Assembly (NCBI GenBank): GCA_023397215.1 | Contig: JAEWUG010000032.1 | Location: 1-64,000, forward strand | Length of the DNA: 64,000 bases | Direction: 5' to 3' | Source of the DNA: Nanobdellota archaeon | Lineage (GTDB): Archaea; Nanobdellota; Nanobdellia; Pacearchaeales; GW2011-AR1 | Shown here: positions 8,757 to 18,642 of the stretch, piece after piece | Layout: every line of letters begins with the position of its first letter | Position numbering within the stretch: the first letter of the stretch is position 1 | Translations under genes and position numbers: made by a program | Notes under the pieces: model-generated | What the model saw: only the letters and a program-made list of their open reading frames with translations | The model's database searches: none | Told to the model about the DNA's origin: nothing

Positions 8757-10802
8757 ATGGATAAAGAGTTAGACAATAATAATGATTCTTTAGGACAATT
8801 TAATCAAGAAGAATTTTTAATGGAAGCCAAGAGTTTTTTTGAAATGAATCGAAAAGAAATTGGTGATGCTGCAAAATCTGGTGAGAAAATAGTTAAGATT
8901 GATTTTCAAGAATTTAGTGAATTTTCTCCAAAATTATCCGAATATTTATTAGAAAGACCTGAAGAAACTATTCAAATTTTAGAAGTTGCTTTAGAAGAAT
9001 TAGAATGGGCACCTAAAAAAGCAAGAGTGAGATTTACATCTATTTCTCCATTACAAGAGATGTTTATTCGAAATATTAGAGCAGTTAATTTAGGGAAATT
9101 AATAGGTATAGAAGGTATTGTTAGACAAGCAAGTGAAGTTAGACCATTAGTTACAAATGCACGTTTTGAATGTCCAAGTTGTGGAACTATTATTTCTGTT
9201 TTACAATTTGATAAAAAATTCAAAGAACCTAGTAGATGTAGTTGTGGTAGAAGAGGAGGTTTTAAATTATTAGATAAAGAAATGGTTGATGCTCAAGTTT
9301 TAACAATTGAAGAAGCAAGTGATAATTTAAGTGGTGGAGAACAACCAAAAAGAATGACTATTTATCTAAAAGAAGATTTAGTTGATCCAAAAATGGAGAT
9401 GAGAACAACACCAGGAAGTCGTGTTAAAATAATTGGAATTTTGAAAGAAATTGCTTTAACTTCATCAAGTGGAGCTTTACTTACAAGATTTGACTTAGCA
9501 ATTGAAGCAAATAATATTATTCCTTTAGAAGAAAGTTTTGAAGATATTAAGATCAGTGAAGAAGATGAAAGAGAAATAAAAGAATTAGCTGCTGATCCTA
9601 AAATTGTTGAAAGAATGGTAGACAGTATCGCCCCTTCAATTTGGGGTCATGAAAATGTGAAAAAAGCATTAGCTTTGCAATTATTTAGCGGAGTAAAAAA
9701 AGTTAGAAGTGATGGAACAAAAATGAGAGGAGATATTCATGTTTTATTAGTTGGTGATCCTGGTGTTGCAAAATCAGTTATGCTTTCTTTTATATCAAAA
9801 ATTGCTCCAAAAGCAAGGTATATTTCAGGAAAATCTGCTACTGGTGCTGGTATTACAGCTACTGTAGTAAAAGATGAAATCTTAAAAGGGTGGAGCTTGG
9901 AAGCAGGTGCAATGGTTTTAGCAAATAAAGGTGTTGTTTGTATTGATGAATTTGATAAAATGAATGAAGAAGATAGGAGTGCTATGCATGAAGCTATGGA
10001 ACAACAAACAGTAACTATTTCAAAAGCAACAGTTCAAGCAACATTACGTTCTCAAACATCTGTTTTAGCTGCTGCAAACCCTAAATTTGGTAGATTTGAT
10101 CCAACACAACCAATTCCAAAACAAGTAAATTTAGCACCTTCTTTATTGTCAAGGTTCGATGCTATTTTTATTATGAGAGATATTCCTAAAAGAGATAGAG
10201 ATGAATCAATTGCATTACATGTATTAAAAGAACACCAACATGAACATAAACCAACAATGATTGATAAAGACATACTTAGAAAATATATTTCTTATTCTAA
10301 AACAAAATATGATCCTGTATTAACTGATGAAGCTATTGAAGAAATGAAAAATTTCTATGTTAGTTTAAGAAGTCAAGCATATGATGATGAAAGTGCTGTT
10401 AAAGCTATTCCAATAGGTGCAAGACAATTAGAAGCATTAGTAAGATTAGCTGAAGCCCATGCAAGAATTAGATTACATAAAGAAGTAAAAGTTGAAGATG
10501 CAAAAGTTGCAATTGAAGTTATGAGAAGTTATTTGCTAGAAGTAGGTTATGATGAAGAAACTAAAAAAATTGATATTGATAAAATTAGTGGGAACACTGC
10601 TTCTCAAAGAAATAAGATTGTAATTGTAAGAGATATTATAGCAGATTTAGAAAAAAGACTTGGAAAATTAATTCCATTAGAAGAACTTGAAAAAGAATTA
10701 GAAGGAAAAATGAGTCAAGTTGAAATTGAAGAAACAATTGACAGGTTATTAAAATCAGGAGATTTATTTAGGCCTAAAAGAGGATTTATTCAAAAGATGT
10801 GA
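8757..10802 (+). CDS. mcm: Replicative helicase MCM
   Basis: A full-length 681-residue MCM. It has an N-terminal domain with a zinc site (C139, C142, C161, C163), Walker A GDPGVAKS (333-340), Walker B VCIDEF (394-399), the arginine-finger motif LLSRFD (464-469), and a C-terminal winged helix (about residues 610-681). The hexamer unwinds DNA at the replication fork. The ATG at 8757 lies about 26 bases after an A/T-rich TATA-like tract. The neighbours (Zn-ribbon protein, CDC48) follow on the same strand, but a new TATA box before 10848 suggests they are separately transcribed. Confidence 0.97.
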   Translation: MDKELDNNNDSLGQFNQEEFLMEAKSFFEMNRKEIGDAAKSGEKIVKIDFQEFSEFSPKLSEYLLERPEETIQILEVALEELEWAPKKARVRFTSISPLQEMFIRNIRAVNLGKLIGIEGIVRQASEVRPLVTNARFECPSCGTIISVLQFDKKFKEPSRCSCGRRGGFKLLDKEMVDAQVLTIEEASDNLSGGEQPKRMTIYLKEDLVDPKMEMRTTPGSRVKIIGILKEIALTSSSGALLTRFDLAIEANNIIPLEESFEDIKISEEDEREIKELAADPKIVERMVDSIAPSIWGHENVKKALALQLFSGVKKVRSDGTKMRGDIHVLLVGDPGVAKSVMLSFISKIAPKARYISGKSATGAGITATVVKDEILKGWSLEAGAMVLANKGVVCIDEFDKMNEEDRSAMHEAMEQQTVTISKATVQATLRSQTSVLAAANPKFGRFDPTQPIPKQVNLAPSLLSRFDAIFIMRDIPKRDRDESIALHVLKEHQHEHKPTMIDKDILRKYISYSKTKYDPVLTDEAIEEMKNFYVSLRSQAYDDESAVKAIPIGARQLEALVRLAEAHARIRLHKEVKVEDAKVAIEVMRSYLLEVGYDEETKKIDIDKISGNTASQRNKIVIVRDIIADLEKRLGKLIPLEELEKELEGKMSQVEIEETIDRLLKSGDLFRPKRGFIQKM

Positions 10803-10847
10803 TTAATTAACTAAAAACTTAAAAAGTATATATTGCTTTGTATATAC

Positions 10848-11180
10848 ATGACTGATTTATTTGATAATACAATATTATGTAAAGATTGCAATAAAAAAAT
10901 GCAACAAGTTATAATAATAAAAAATGGATTTAAAATAAGAGAATTGAGATGTCCTTCTTGTTCAAATAAAATAACTCATCCAGAAGATTTAAAAGAATAT
11001 GAAACATTTTTGAATTTAAAGCAAAAACAATATCAAGTAAAATTAAGATTTGTTGGAAATAGTTATATTGTAAGTATTCCAAGAGAAATTGTTAATTTTT
11101 TGAATGAACAAGAAAAAGAATTAAATAATTTGGTGAATTTATGTTTAGAGGATATTGGAAGAATATCTTTAAGATTTTAA
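10848..11180 (+). CDS. Zn-ribbon / AbrB-like small protein
   Basis: I start this at the ATG at 10848 (110 residues), because a TATA box (AAAAGTATATA, 10823-10833) is centred near 10828; the upstream TTG at 10833 overlaps that box. Residues 1-40 hold a zinc ribbon (CKDC...CPSC). After a short helix, about residues 60-85 (YQVKLRFVGNSYIVSIPREI) look like the swapped-hairpin AbrB/SpoVT DNA-binding fold found in archaeal regulators. The function is unknown; a transcription regulator is likely. The gene ends one base before the CDC48 start codon, so the two are cotranscribed. Confidence 0.6.
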   Translation: MTDLFDNTILCKDCNKKMQQVIIIKNGFKIRELRCPSCSNKITHPEDLKEYETFLNLKQKQYQVKLRFVGNSYIVSIPREIVNFLNEQEKELNNLVNLCLEDIGRISLRF

Positions 11181-11181
11181 A

Positions 11182-13491
11182 ATGGCAAAAATAGATGAAA
11201 CTAATAAAATTGAAAGATTAAGAATTGTAGAAGCATTGCAAGATGATGCCTATAAAGGTATTGCTAGAGTTGACCCTCCTGTTATGAGAAAATTAGGTTT
11301 GGATAGAGGAGATATTATTTCTATTAAAGGAGAAAGAGAAAGTTATTGTATTGTTGATTATGGTTATCCTGCAGATAGTGGAGAAAATATTATTAGAATT
11401 GACGGAATAACTAGAAAAAATATTAAATCAGGAATTGGGGAAAATGTAGAAATTAAAAAAGTAAATAATATTTCTGAAGCCAAAAAAATAACAATTGCAC
11501 CTTTACAACAAGGGATTAGTATAAAAGGAGATCCTGAAGCAATTAAAACAAGTTTATTAGGTAAACCATTTAACAAAGGAGATATATTTGTTTTAGGAAA
11601 CTTAGGAAAAAGAAGAGATTTAATGGGAGAAGACTTCCAAGACTTTTTTAGTGATATTTTTAATCAAATGGGTATTGGAATGCCTGTTGGAATGTCTCAG
11701 ATTCGTTTTATTGTTGTTTCTACAAATCCTTCTGTTCCTTGTATTATTAGTGAAAATACTTCAATTACATTAAGCAATAAATTAGTTGATATTGAAGAAG
11801 AAAAAATTCCTTCAATTACATACGAAGATATCGGAGGTTTAAAACAAGAAGTTAAAAAAGTTAGGGAAATGGTAGAATTACCTCTAAAAAGACCAGAAAT
11901 ATTCTCAAGATTAGGAATTGAACCTCCAAAAGGTGTTTTATTATATGGACCCCCTGGAACAGGAAAGACTTTACTTGCAAGGGCTGTTGCTAATGAAAGT
12001 GAAGCAAACTTTATGGTAATTAATGGGCCTGAAATTATGAGTAAGTTTTATGGAGAAAGTGAAAAAAAGATTAGAGAAATATTTGATGAAGCCCAAAAAA
12101 ACTCGCCTTCAATTATTTTTATTGACGAAATAGATGCAATTGCACCAAAAAGAGAAGAAGGTAATGGTGATGTTGAAAAAAGAGTTGTAAGTCAATTATT
12201 AACAATGATGGACGGTTTACAATCAAGAGGAAAAGTTATTGTAATAGGTGCAACTAACAGACCAAATGCAATTGACCCTGCACTTAGAAGACCTGGTAGA
12301 TTTGATAGAGAAGTAGAATTATCTGTCCCAGGAAAAGAAGGAAGAGTTCAAATTTTAAAAATACACACAAGAAATATGCCTTTAACAAAAGGTATTAGTT
12401 TAGAAGAACTTGCTAATAAAACCCATGGTTTTGTTGGAGCTGATTTAGAAAGTTTAAGTAAAGAAGCTGCAATGAGTGTTCTAAGAAGAAATGTTCATAA
12501 ATTTAATTTAGAAGAAGATAAAGAAATTCCAAAAGAAGTATTAGATGAATTAATTATTACAAAAAAAGACTTTGATGAAGCATTAAAAGTTGTAAGGCCT
12601 TCTGCAATGAGAGAAGTATTAGTTGAAACTCCAGATATTAATTGGGATGATATTGGTGGAATTAAAGAAGTTAAACAAGAATTAAAAGAGGCAGTAGAAT
12701 GGCCATTAAAATTTCCTCAAAATTTCAAAAGATTAGGTATTAGACCACCAAAAGGTATTTTATTATATGGACCTCCAGGAACAGGAAAAACATTACTTGC
12801 TAAAGCAGTTGCTAAAGAAAGTGAATCAAATTTTATTCAAATCAAAGGACCATCTTTACTAAGTATGTGGGTTGGAAAAAGTGAAGAAGGAGTTAGAAAA
12901 ATATTTGAAAGAGCTAGACAAGTTTCTCCTTGTGTTATATTTTTTGATGAAATAGATGCACTTGCTGGAAAAAGAGGTGTTATGAGTAGTTCGACAAAAG
13001 TAACCGAGAATGTTTTAAATCAATTATTAGCTGAAATGGATGGTATTGAAGATTTAAATAATGTTATTGTTCTTGGTGCAACTAATAGACCCGATATATT
13101 AGATCCTGCATTAATGAGACCTGGTAGATTTGATAGAATAATTTATGTTTCTATACCAAATAAAGAAGAAAGATTAGATATTTTGAAAATACACACAAAA
13201 AATATGCCTATTAAAAATAAAGAAAGGATAATTGAAGATTTATCAGATAAAACAGAAGGTTATACTGGTGCTGATTTAGAAAATTTAGTAAGAGAAGCAG
13301 GTATGATTGCATTAAGAGATGACATTGAAACAAAAGAAGTTACAAAAAATAATTTTGACAAGGCAATGGAAAAAGTACTTCCAAGTGTAAGCCAGTCTGA
13401 CGAAGAAAGATATAAACAAATTGAGAAAAAATATCTTAGAAGTGCTTTATCTACATTAGATTATAATAATCAAAAGAGTTATTTAGCATAA
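11182..13491 (+). CDS. cdc48: CDC48/VAT AAA+ ATPase
   Basis: The 769-residue product has an N-terminal substrate domain (1-200) and two AAA modules. D1 has Walker A GPPGTGKT at 256-263 and Walker B IIFIDEID near 311-318. D2 has Walker A at 530-537 and Walker B VIFFDEID near 585-592. Both carry the arginine-finger motif RPGRFDR. Archaeal CDC48 unfolds proteins for the proteasome and remodels complexes. The C-terminus ends in SYLA, without the HbYX motif of proteasome-docking ATPases. The gene overlaps the next small ORF by one base. Confidence 0.97.
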   Translation: MAKIDETNKIERLRIVEALQDDAYKGIARVDPPVMRKLGLDRGDIISIKGERESYCIVDYGYPADSGENIIRIDGITRKNIKSGIGENVEIKKVNNISEAKKITIAPLQQGISIKGDPEAIKTSLLGKPFNKGDIFVLGNLGKRRDLMGEDFQDFFSDIFNQMGIGMPVGMSQIRFIVVSTNPSVPCIISENTSITLSNKLVDIEEEKIPSITYEDIGGLKQEVKKVREMVELPLKRPEIFSRLGIEPPKGVLLYGPPGTGKTLLARAVANESEANFMVINGPEIMSKFYGESEKKIREIFDEAQKNSPSIIFIDEIDAIAPKREEGNGDVEKRVVSQLLTMMDGLQSRGKVIVIGATNRPNAIDPALRRPGRFDREVELSVPGKEGRVQILKIHTRNMPLTKGISLEELANKTHGFVGADLESLSKEAAMSVLRRNVHKFNLEEDKEIPKEVLDELIITKKDFDEALKVVRPSAMREVLVETPDINWDDIGGIKEVKQELKEAVEWPLKFPQNFKRLGIRPPKGILLYGPPGTGKTLLAKAVAKESESNFIQIKGPSLLSMWVGKSEEGVRKIFERARQVSPCVIFFDEIDALAGKRGVMSSSTKVTENVLNQLLAEMDGIEDLNNVIVLGATNRPDILDPALMRPGRFDRIIYVSIPNKEERLDILKIHTKNMPIKNKERIIEDLSDKTEGYTGADLENLVREAGMIALRDDIETKEVTKNNFDKAMEKVLPSVSQSDEERYKQIEKKYLRSALSTLDYNNQKSYLA

Positions 13492-13778
13492 TGAAATATA
13501 TTAATATAAAAAAATATTTAACTAAAGAAGATTTAAGAGAATTAATTTGTTTTAAAGAAAATGAAAACTCTTTTTTATATTTTAATCCTGATTCTATTAA
13601 TGAAATGAATATTGCTGATATGTTTGATAGTGAAAAAAGAAAAAAAATGAGATTAATTGCACATAATTCTTCTTATGAGGGCATTCAAAAAGATGGAAGA
13701 ATATTAAATCCATTTGAATTTTCTCCAAGAATATATAAAGGACCAATAGAAAATAGTTTTTATCTAAGAAAGAATTAA
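13491..13778 (+). CDS. Small hypothetical protein after CDC48
   Basis: A 95-residue charged protein with no hydrophobic segment or cysteine motif; I do not recognise it. Its ATG overlaps the CDC48 stop codon (ATAATG), so translational coupling is likely and a CDC48-related role is possible, though not shown. It ends 2 bases before the convergent dnaJ stop. Confidence 0.5.
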   Translation: MKYINIKKYLTKEDLRELICFKENENSFLYFNPDSINEMNIADMFDSEKRKKMRLIAHNSSYEGIQKDGRILNPFEFSPRIYKGPIENSFYLRKN

Positions 13779-13780
13779 TT

Positions 13781-14848
13781 TTAGGTTAACTTTTCTAATT
13801 CTTTAAATAATTTTTTTTGTTCTTTTGATAAATTCTTAGGAGTTTTAACTTTTATATTAATAAATTGATCTCCAGTATTATAATATGAAAAATTCTTTAT
13901 ACCTTTTCCTTTTAATCTTAAAATAGTATTTGATTGAATACCTGCAGGAATTTTTATTTTAGTATTTCCATATAATGTAGGAACTAAAACAGTTGAGCCT
14001 AAAGCTGCTTGAGAAAAACTAATTTCAAAATCAAGAGAAATATCATCCCCATTTCTCTGAAAGAATTTATGAGGTTTTACATTAATAAATAATAATAAAT
14101 CTCCTGTTTCTCCTTCATAAATCTCATTACCTGAATTTTGAACTCTTAATGTTTGATTATTATCAATCCCTGCAGGAATTTTTATTTTTATTTTTTCTTT
14201 TTTATTTAAAATTCCTTTACCAGAACAAGATGAACAAATTTGTTTTGGAATTTTTCCAGAACCAGAACAAGATGGACAAACTCTTGTCTGTCTAATTATA
14301 CCAAAAGGTGTTCTTTGTTCTATATTTATTCTACCTTTACCAGAACATTTATCACATCTTACAAATTCTTTATTTTTTGCACCAGTACCTTCACATTTAT
14401 CACATAAAATATCTCTTTTAATTTCTATCTCTTTTTCAACTCCAAAGACTGCCTCTTCAAATTCAATTGTTAATTTATATCTCAAATCATCTGCGACTTC
14501 TTCTCTTTCATAAAAATTTCTTTCTCTAAAATTATTAAAAAAACTTCCTCCAAATAAATCTTCAAAAATACTTGAAAAATCAGTACCTCTAAAAATATCT
14601 TCTTGGCTATATTGTCTATCAAAACCATTATGACCATAGGTATCATATTGATTTTTTTTAGAATCATCACTTAAAACAGCATATGCTTCACTTATTTCCT
14701 TGAATTTTTGTTCATATTCTTGCTTTTTATCTTCAGGTGCTCTATCTGGGTGATATTTTAATGCTAATTTTTTATATGCTTTTTTTATTGTTTCTTTATC
14801 ATCACCTTTTTTTACTCCAAGAATTTCATAATAATCTTTTTTCTCCAT
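13781..14848 (-). CDS. dnaJ: Chaperone DnaJ (Hsp40)
   Basis: A type I DnaJ of 355 residues. The J-domain has HPD at residues 33-35, followed by a short G/F region. Four zinc repeats of the CxxCxGxG type start at C149, C165, C191 and C205, and two beta-sandwich substrate domains follow. It delivers unfolded clients to DnaK and stimulates its ATPase. Archaeal DnaK systems are of bacterial origin by transfer. It is the last gene of grpE-dnaK-dnaJ, 46 bases after dnaK. Confidence 0.96.
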   Translation of the reverse strand: MEKKDYYEILGVKKGDDKETIKKAYKKLALKYHPDRAPEDKKQEYEQKFKEISEAYAVLSDDSKKNQYDTYGHNGFDRQYSQEDIFRGTDFSSIFEDLFGGSFFNNFRERNFYEREEVADDLRYKLTIEFEEAVFGVEKEIEIKRDILCDKCEGTGAKNKEFVRCDKCSGKGRINIEQRTPFGIIRQTRVCPSCSGSGKIPKQICSSCSGKGILNKKEKIKIKIPAGIDNNQTLRVQNSGNEIYEGETGDLLLFINVKPHKFFQRNGDDISLDFEISFSQAALGSTVLVPTLYGNTKIKIPAGIQSNTILRLKGKGIKNFSYYNTGDQFINIKVKTPKNLSKEQKKLFKELEKLT

Positions 14849-14894
14849 AATTAATTTTATTTTTCTTTCTTATTTAAGTTTTATTGAAAAAGAA

Positions 14895-16703
14895 TTATTC
14901 GTCATCAACAACTTGAGCATCTTCTACATTATCTTTCTTTTCTTTTGTTTCTTCTTTTTCTGTATTACTTTCTTGAGATGTTTGTTGATACATTTTTGTT
15001 CCTATTTCTTGAGATATTTTTTGAATCTCTTCTAACTTTGATTTTATTTTTTCGATATCATCATTTTTCAATAATTCTTTTAGTTCACTTATTTCTTTTT
15101 CTACTTTTTCTTTTGTTTCTTTGTCTATTTTATCCTTATATTCATTTAACATTTTTTCAGTAGAATAAACTAAAGATTCTGCATTATTTTTTACTTCAAT
15201 AGATTCTTTTCTTTTTTTATCTTCTTCTTTATATCTTTCTGATTCTTTTAACATTTTATCAATTTCATCTTTATTTAATCCTGAACCCCCTGTTATTGTA
15301 ATTTTTTGTTCTTTGCCTGTTCCTAAATCTTTTGCAGAAACATTTACAATTCCATTTGCATCAATATCAAATGTTACTTCAATTTGAGGAACTCCTCTTG
15401 GAGCTGGAGGAATACCCACTAAGTCAAATCTTCCTAAGGATTTATTATCAGAAGCCATTTCTCTTTCTCCTTGTAAAACATTAATTGTTACTGCTGGTTG
15501 ATTATCAGCAGCTGTTGAAAATGTTTGACTTTTTTTAGTAGGAATAGTTGTATTTCTTTCTATTAATGGAGTTCTAATACCTCCTAATGTTTCAATTCCT
15601 AAAGTTAATGGAGTAACATCTAATAACAAAATATCTTTTACATCTCCTCCTAAAATTCCTCCTTGAATTGCAGCACCTAATGAAACAGCTTCATCTGGAT
15701 GAACCGATTTATCTGGAACCAAGCCAGTTAATTCTTCAACAATTTTTTGAACTTTTGGAATTCTTGTACTTCCACCAACTAAGATTATTTTATCAATTTT
15801 TTCAAGTTTAGCATCTTTTATTGCTTGTTTAGTTGGGCCTTTTAATTTTTCAAAAATAGGGTCACAAATTTCTTCAAATTTTGCTCTTGTTAAATTAATA
15901 TTCAAATGTTTAGGTCCTGTTGCATCTGCAGTAATATAAGGAATATTTATTGATGTTTGTTGTGAAGAACTTAATTCAATTTTTGCTTTTTCAGAAGCAT
16001 CTTTTAATCTTTGTAAAGCAACTAAATCTTCTCTTAAATCAATTCCATTAAATTTTTTAAATTCTTTAGAAAGATAATCTATTATTGCTTCATCAACATC
16101 ATCCCCACCTAAATGATTATTTCCACTTGTTGCTTTTACTTCAAAAATTCCATCACCTAATTCTAAGACAGATACATCAAATGTTCCACCACCAAAATCA
16201 AAAACTAAAATATTATGTGATTCTGATTTCTCTAAACCATATGCTAAAGCAGCAGCAGTTGGTTCATTTACAATTCTTTTTACATTTAATCCAGCAATTT
16301 GTCCAGCATCTTTTGTTGCTTGTCTTTGAGCATCTTCAAAATAAGCAGGAACTGTAATTACAGCATCTTTGACTTCATAACCTAAATAATTTTCAGCATC
16401 TTTCTTTAATTTTTGTAATATCATTGCTGAAATTTGCTCTGAAGTATATTCTTTTTCATCAACTTTTATTTTTGTTTTTTTACCCATTAATCGTTTTATA
16501 CTTCTAATTGTATTTTTTGGATTTGCAACTGCTTGTCTTCTTGCTATTTCTCCAACTAAAATTTCACCATTATTAATACTAACAACACTAGGAGTTGTAT
16601 TATTTCCTTCTGAGTTTGGAATTATTTTTGGTTTTCCACCTTCTAATACACTCACAGCTGAGAATGTTGTTCCTAAATCAATTCCTATAATTTTATTTAC
16701 CAT
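14895..16703 (-). CDS. dnaK: Chaperone DnaK (Hsp70)
   Basis: A full 602-residue Hsp70. The nucleotide-binding domain starts with [13 protein letters not shown], and its phosphate motifs [13 protein letters not shown] and [11 protein letters not shown] are intact. The interdomain linker [15 protein letters not shown] leads to the substrate domain and a helical lid. The tail DAQVVDDE is acidic, like bacterial DnaK. The start codon lies 11 bases inside the end of grpE, so the two are translationally coupled. Confidence 0.97.
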   Translation of the reverse strand: MVNKIIGIDLGTTFSAVSVLEGGKPKIIPNSEGNNTTPSVVSINNGEILVGEIARRQAVANPKNTIRSIKRLMGKKTKIKVDEKEYTSEQISAMILQKLKKDAENYLGYEVKDAVITVPAYFEDAQRQATKDAGQIAGLNVKRIVNEPTAAALAYGLEKSESHNILVFDFGGGTFDVSVLELGDGIFEVKATSGNNHLGGDDVDEAIIDYLSKEFKKFNGIDLREDLVALQRLKDASEKAKIELSSSQQTSINIPYITADATGPKHLNINLTRAKFEEICDPIFEKLKGPTKQAIKDAKLEKIDKIILVGGSTRIPKVQKIVEELTGLVPDKSVHPDEAVSLGAAIQGGILGGDVKDILLLDVTPLTLGIETLGGIRTPLIERNTTIPTKKSQTFSTAADNQPAVTINVLQGEREMASDNKSLGRFDLVGIPPAPRGVPQIEVTFDIDANGIVNVSAKDLGTGKEQKITITGGSGLNKDEIDKMLKESERYKEEDKKRKESIEVKNNAESLVYSTEKMLNEYKDKIDKETKEKVEKEISELKELLKNDDIEKIKSKLEEIQKISQEIGTKMYQQTSQESNTEKEETKEKKDNVEDAQVVDDE

Positions 16704-17136
16704 CTTGTTTTTCTCCTTTTTTTGTGATTTTTACTTTTGAAACTCTAATAACTTTATCATTTAATAGATAACCTTTTTGTAATTCTTCTAATATCATATT
16801 TTCTTCTCCTTTAGCTTCTTGTTGCATTAAAGCTTCATGATATTTAGGGTTAAATTTTCCTTGACTATCAATTTTTCTTAATCCTCTTTTCTCCAAAAGT
16901 GAATATAATTCAGAATAAATCATTTTTATTCCTTCATCTTTTGAATATTTTAAGGATAATTCAAGGTCGTCTATTATGTCTAATAACTCTGTTATTAAAC
17001 TTTCTTCTGCATTTTTAATAATTTCTATTTTCTCTTTTTCTGTTCTTTTTCTGAAATTATCAAATTCTGCTTGCAAACGCTGTAAAGTCTCTAAATATTC
17101 ATTTTCTTTTGACTTTTTTGTCTGCTCTTTGTTCAT
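16693..17136 (-). CDS. grpE: Nucleotide exchange factor GrpE
   Basis: A 147-residue protein with a long N-terminal coiled coil (about residues 8-60, including [19 protein letters not shown]) and a C-terminal beta wing ending [13 protein letters not shown], the typical GrpE layout. It releases ADP from DnaK. It is the first gene of the operon; an inverted repeat overlaps its TATA region. Confidence 0.93.
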   Translation of the reverse strand: MNKEQTKKSKENEYLETLQRLQAEFDNFRKRTEKEKIEIIKNAEESLITELLDIIDDLELSLKYSKDEGIKMIYSELYSLLEKRGLRKIDSQGKFNPKYHEALMQQEAKGEENMILEELQKGYLLNDKVIRVSKVKITKKGEKQDGK

Positions 17137-17147
17137 TTTTTCTTAAA

Positions 17148-17170
17148 TTTGTTGACTTTAAATCAACAAA
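17148..17170. promoter_or_regulatory. Inverted-repeat operator over the grpE promoter
   Basis: Perfect 8-base arms TTTGTTGA (17148-17155) and TCAACAAA (17163-17170) flank a 7-base spacer. On the minus strand the spacer forms the TATA-like TTTAAAG about 26 bases before the grpE ATG at 17136. A protein bound here would compete directly with TBP. The diverging winged-HTH gene is the obvious candidate regulator. Confidence 0.6.
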
Positions 17171-17186
17171 TCTGGTTTATCTAAAA

Positions 17187-17194
17187 TCAACAAG
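17187..17194. promoter_or_regulatory. Third half-site beside the HTH gene's TATA box
   Basis: TCAACAAG repeats the right arm of the inverted repeat 24 bases away. It abuts the plus-strand TATA-like tract GTATTTAAAC (17194-17203), which is centred about 26 bases before the HTH ATG at 17224. This position would allow autoregulation. Confidence 0.45.
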
Positions 17195-17223
17195 TATTTA
17201 AACTTTTCGTTTCTTATTTTAAT

Positions 17224-17643
17224 ATGGATTATTTTAGAGAAATAACAATAATAAATTTAAACAAATTAGAAAATAATGAACTGAATCAAGAGATTCAATG
17301 GATATCTAATTGTTTAGGTATGTTTAATAAAAGGGACAAAGAAAAATCTTGTTTTAGAATTTTTATAAATTTATTAAAAGAAGAAAACCCAATTTCATCA
17401 GACGAAATAGCAGAAAGATCAAATCTCTCAAGAGGAACAGTTATTCATCATATTTCAAAATTAAGAGATTCTGGAATTGTAATTAAAAAAAATAAAGGTT
17501 ATACTTTAAAAACAAGAAATTTTGAAGAATTGATTGAAGAAATTGAAAAGGATGTTTCTAATACAATGAAAAAAATAAAAGAAGTTTCAAAACAAATTGA
17601 TAAAAGATTAGAAGAAGAATTTAAAGATAAATTTATTTCTTAA
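17224..17643 (+). CDS. Winged-HTH regulator, putative heat-shock repressor
   Basis: A 139-residue protein. A winged HTH spans about residues 50-98 (SSDEIAERSNLSRGTVIHHI, then LRDSG and a wing), of the ArsR/MarR-like type, followed by a charged coiled-coil helix (about 100-137) suited to dimerisation. It diverges from grpE-dnaK-dnaJ across an 87-base region holding three TCAACAA half-sites. Archaeal heat-shock repressors such as Phr are also winged-HTH proteins, but this one is shorter. Its role as regulator of the DnaK operon is inferred from position and operator layout. The start is leaderless by TATA spacing. Confidence 0.7.
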   Translation: MDYFREITIINLNKLENNELNQEIQWISNCLGMFNKRDKEKSCFRIFINLLKEENPISSDEIAERSNLSRGTVIHHISKLRDSGIVIKKNKGYTLKTRNFEELIEEIEKDVSNTMKKIKEVSKQIDKRLEEEFKDKFIS

Positions 17644-18142
17644 GGCAAAGTGTTAATGTTACTTTGATATTGTTAGTACTAGACAAGTATATATTATAAG
17701 GATAAGACCCATAGATATTTCCACCAAAACATTCACCACCAATTATAGGGTCTATTAAATTTGTTATTTGAGAAGATTCGTTTTGCAAAATATCTAATTG
17801 ATATGCTAAAATAGAGTTATCAATTTCTATAATATCTTTCATTATTTTATTTATAGAATCGTTTAATACATTACAAGAACTTCTACTTTCTAAATTATTA
17901 CAAGAAAAACCTTTTGCACAACTACTTATTAAACCTTCATAGGTTTCTGTTGCACCATAAGTTATAACACAGGAAGAACTTGTTTTCATTATTGAATCTA
18001 ATAATGTATTGGCTATGGGGTTTTCAGTTATTTCTACTGGTTTATTTACTTGAATCACTAAAAAGATTAAAGCAGCTATGATAACTACTACAACTATTAA
18101 AACAAAACCAATAATTTCTTGTTGTGCTTTTTTCTCTTTCAT
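17633..18142 (-). CDS. Pilin-like membrane protein A, unknown function
   Basis: The 169-residue product starts MKEKKAQQEIIGFVLIVV, with one hydrophobic segment at about 11-29 and an outer domain with paired cysteines. The short basic segment ending KKAQ before the hydrophobic helix resembles archaeal prepilin signals. It is last in a three-gene operon; its start overlaps the next gene's stop by 4 bases. I do not recognise a family. It converges on the HTH gene with an 11-base overlap. Confidence 0.6.
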   Translation of the reverse strand: MKEKKAQQEIIGFVLIVVVVIIAALIFLVIQVNKPVEITENPIANTLLDSIMKTSSSCVITYGATETYEGLISSCAKGFSCNNLESRSSCNVLNDSINKIMKDIIEIDNSILAYQLDILQNESSQITNLIDPIIGGECFGGNIYGSYPYNIYLSSTNNIKVTLTLCLKK

Positions 18143-18642
18143 ATTCCAATAATTAATTGAGCTAATTTACATTTATCTATATTTATTTTTTCTTTTTCAC
18201 AAAGAGTAATATAAGAAGAATATTTTATTATATCTGTTTTATTCTCTTGATATACTTCATAATAATTACAATTATCTAAATTTTTGTTTTTACAAGAGAC
18301 AATTTCATTAAATGTTGAATCTATAATTCTAATTTCAATAGAAGATACTGGCCAAAAATTTTCATAAAGAGAATAATATTTTTCTTGTCCTAATATTTTT
18401 ATTTTATCAAAATCAACACAAAGAGAAGAACTAGAGGAACAATGAAATTCAGGGGAATTTGCAATAGAACTAATTAAACCAATTGTCTTTTGTTCATTTG
18501 CAATTTGAGCTGATTCTTTAACATTCTGAATTTGAAAATTAAAAAAGAAAATTCCCACCATTAAAAAGAAAATAAATACAGCTACAATCATAAAAGCCAT
18601 TTGCATTATTTTATATTGTGCTTTTTTTACCATACTCTGCAA
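18139..18642 (-). CDS. Pilin-like membrane protein B, unknown function
   Basis: A 167-residue protein with one N-terminal hydrophobic segment preceded by KKAQ, and an outer domain with cysteines (FHC, LC, SC, NC, LC, KC). The start at 18642 gives MQSMVKKAQYKIM; the in-frame ATG at 18633 (MVKKAQ) is equally plausible and matches the related proteins better. It overlaps both neighbours, which argues for one transcript and a shared complex. Unknown family. Confidence 0.58.
   Translation of the reverse strand: MQSMVKKAQYKIMQMAFMIVAVFIFFLMVGIFFFNFQIQNVKESAQIANEQKTIGLISSIANSPEFHCSSSSSLCVDFDKIKILGQEKYYSLYENFWPVSSIEIRIIDSTFNEIVSCKNKNLDNCNYYEVYQENKTDIIKYSSYITLCEKEKINIDKCKLAQLIIGI

Noticed and set aside
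14945..16357. Open frames antisense to dnaK
   Set aside because: Their translations are Phe/Leu/His-rich, the usual shadow of an A/G-rich coding strand, and DnaK is certain on the other strand.
13781..17136. Missing hrcA or CIRCE element, as in bacterial dnaK operons
   Set aside because: The inverted repeat before grpE does not match CIRCE (TTAGCACTC-N9-GAGTGCTAA), and the neighbouring HTH protein is not HrcA-like.
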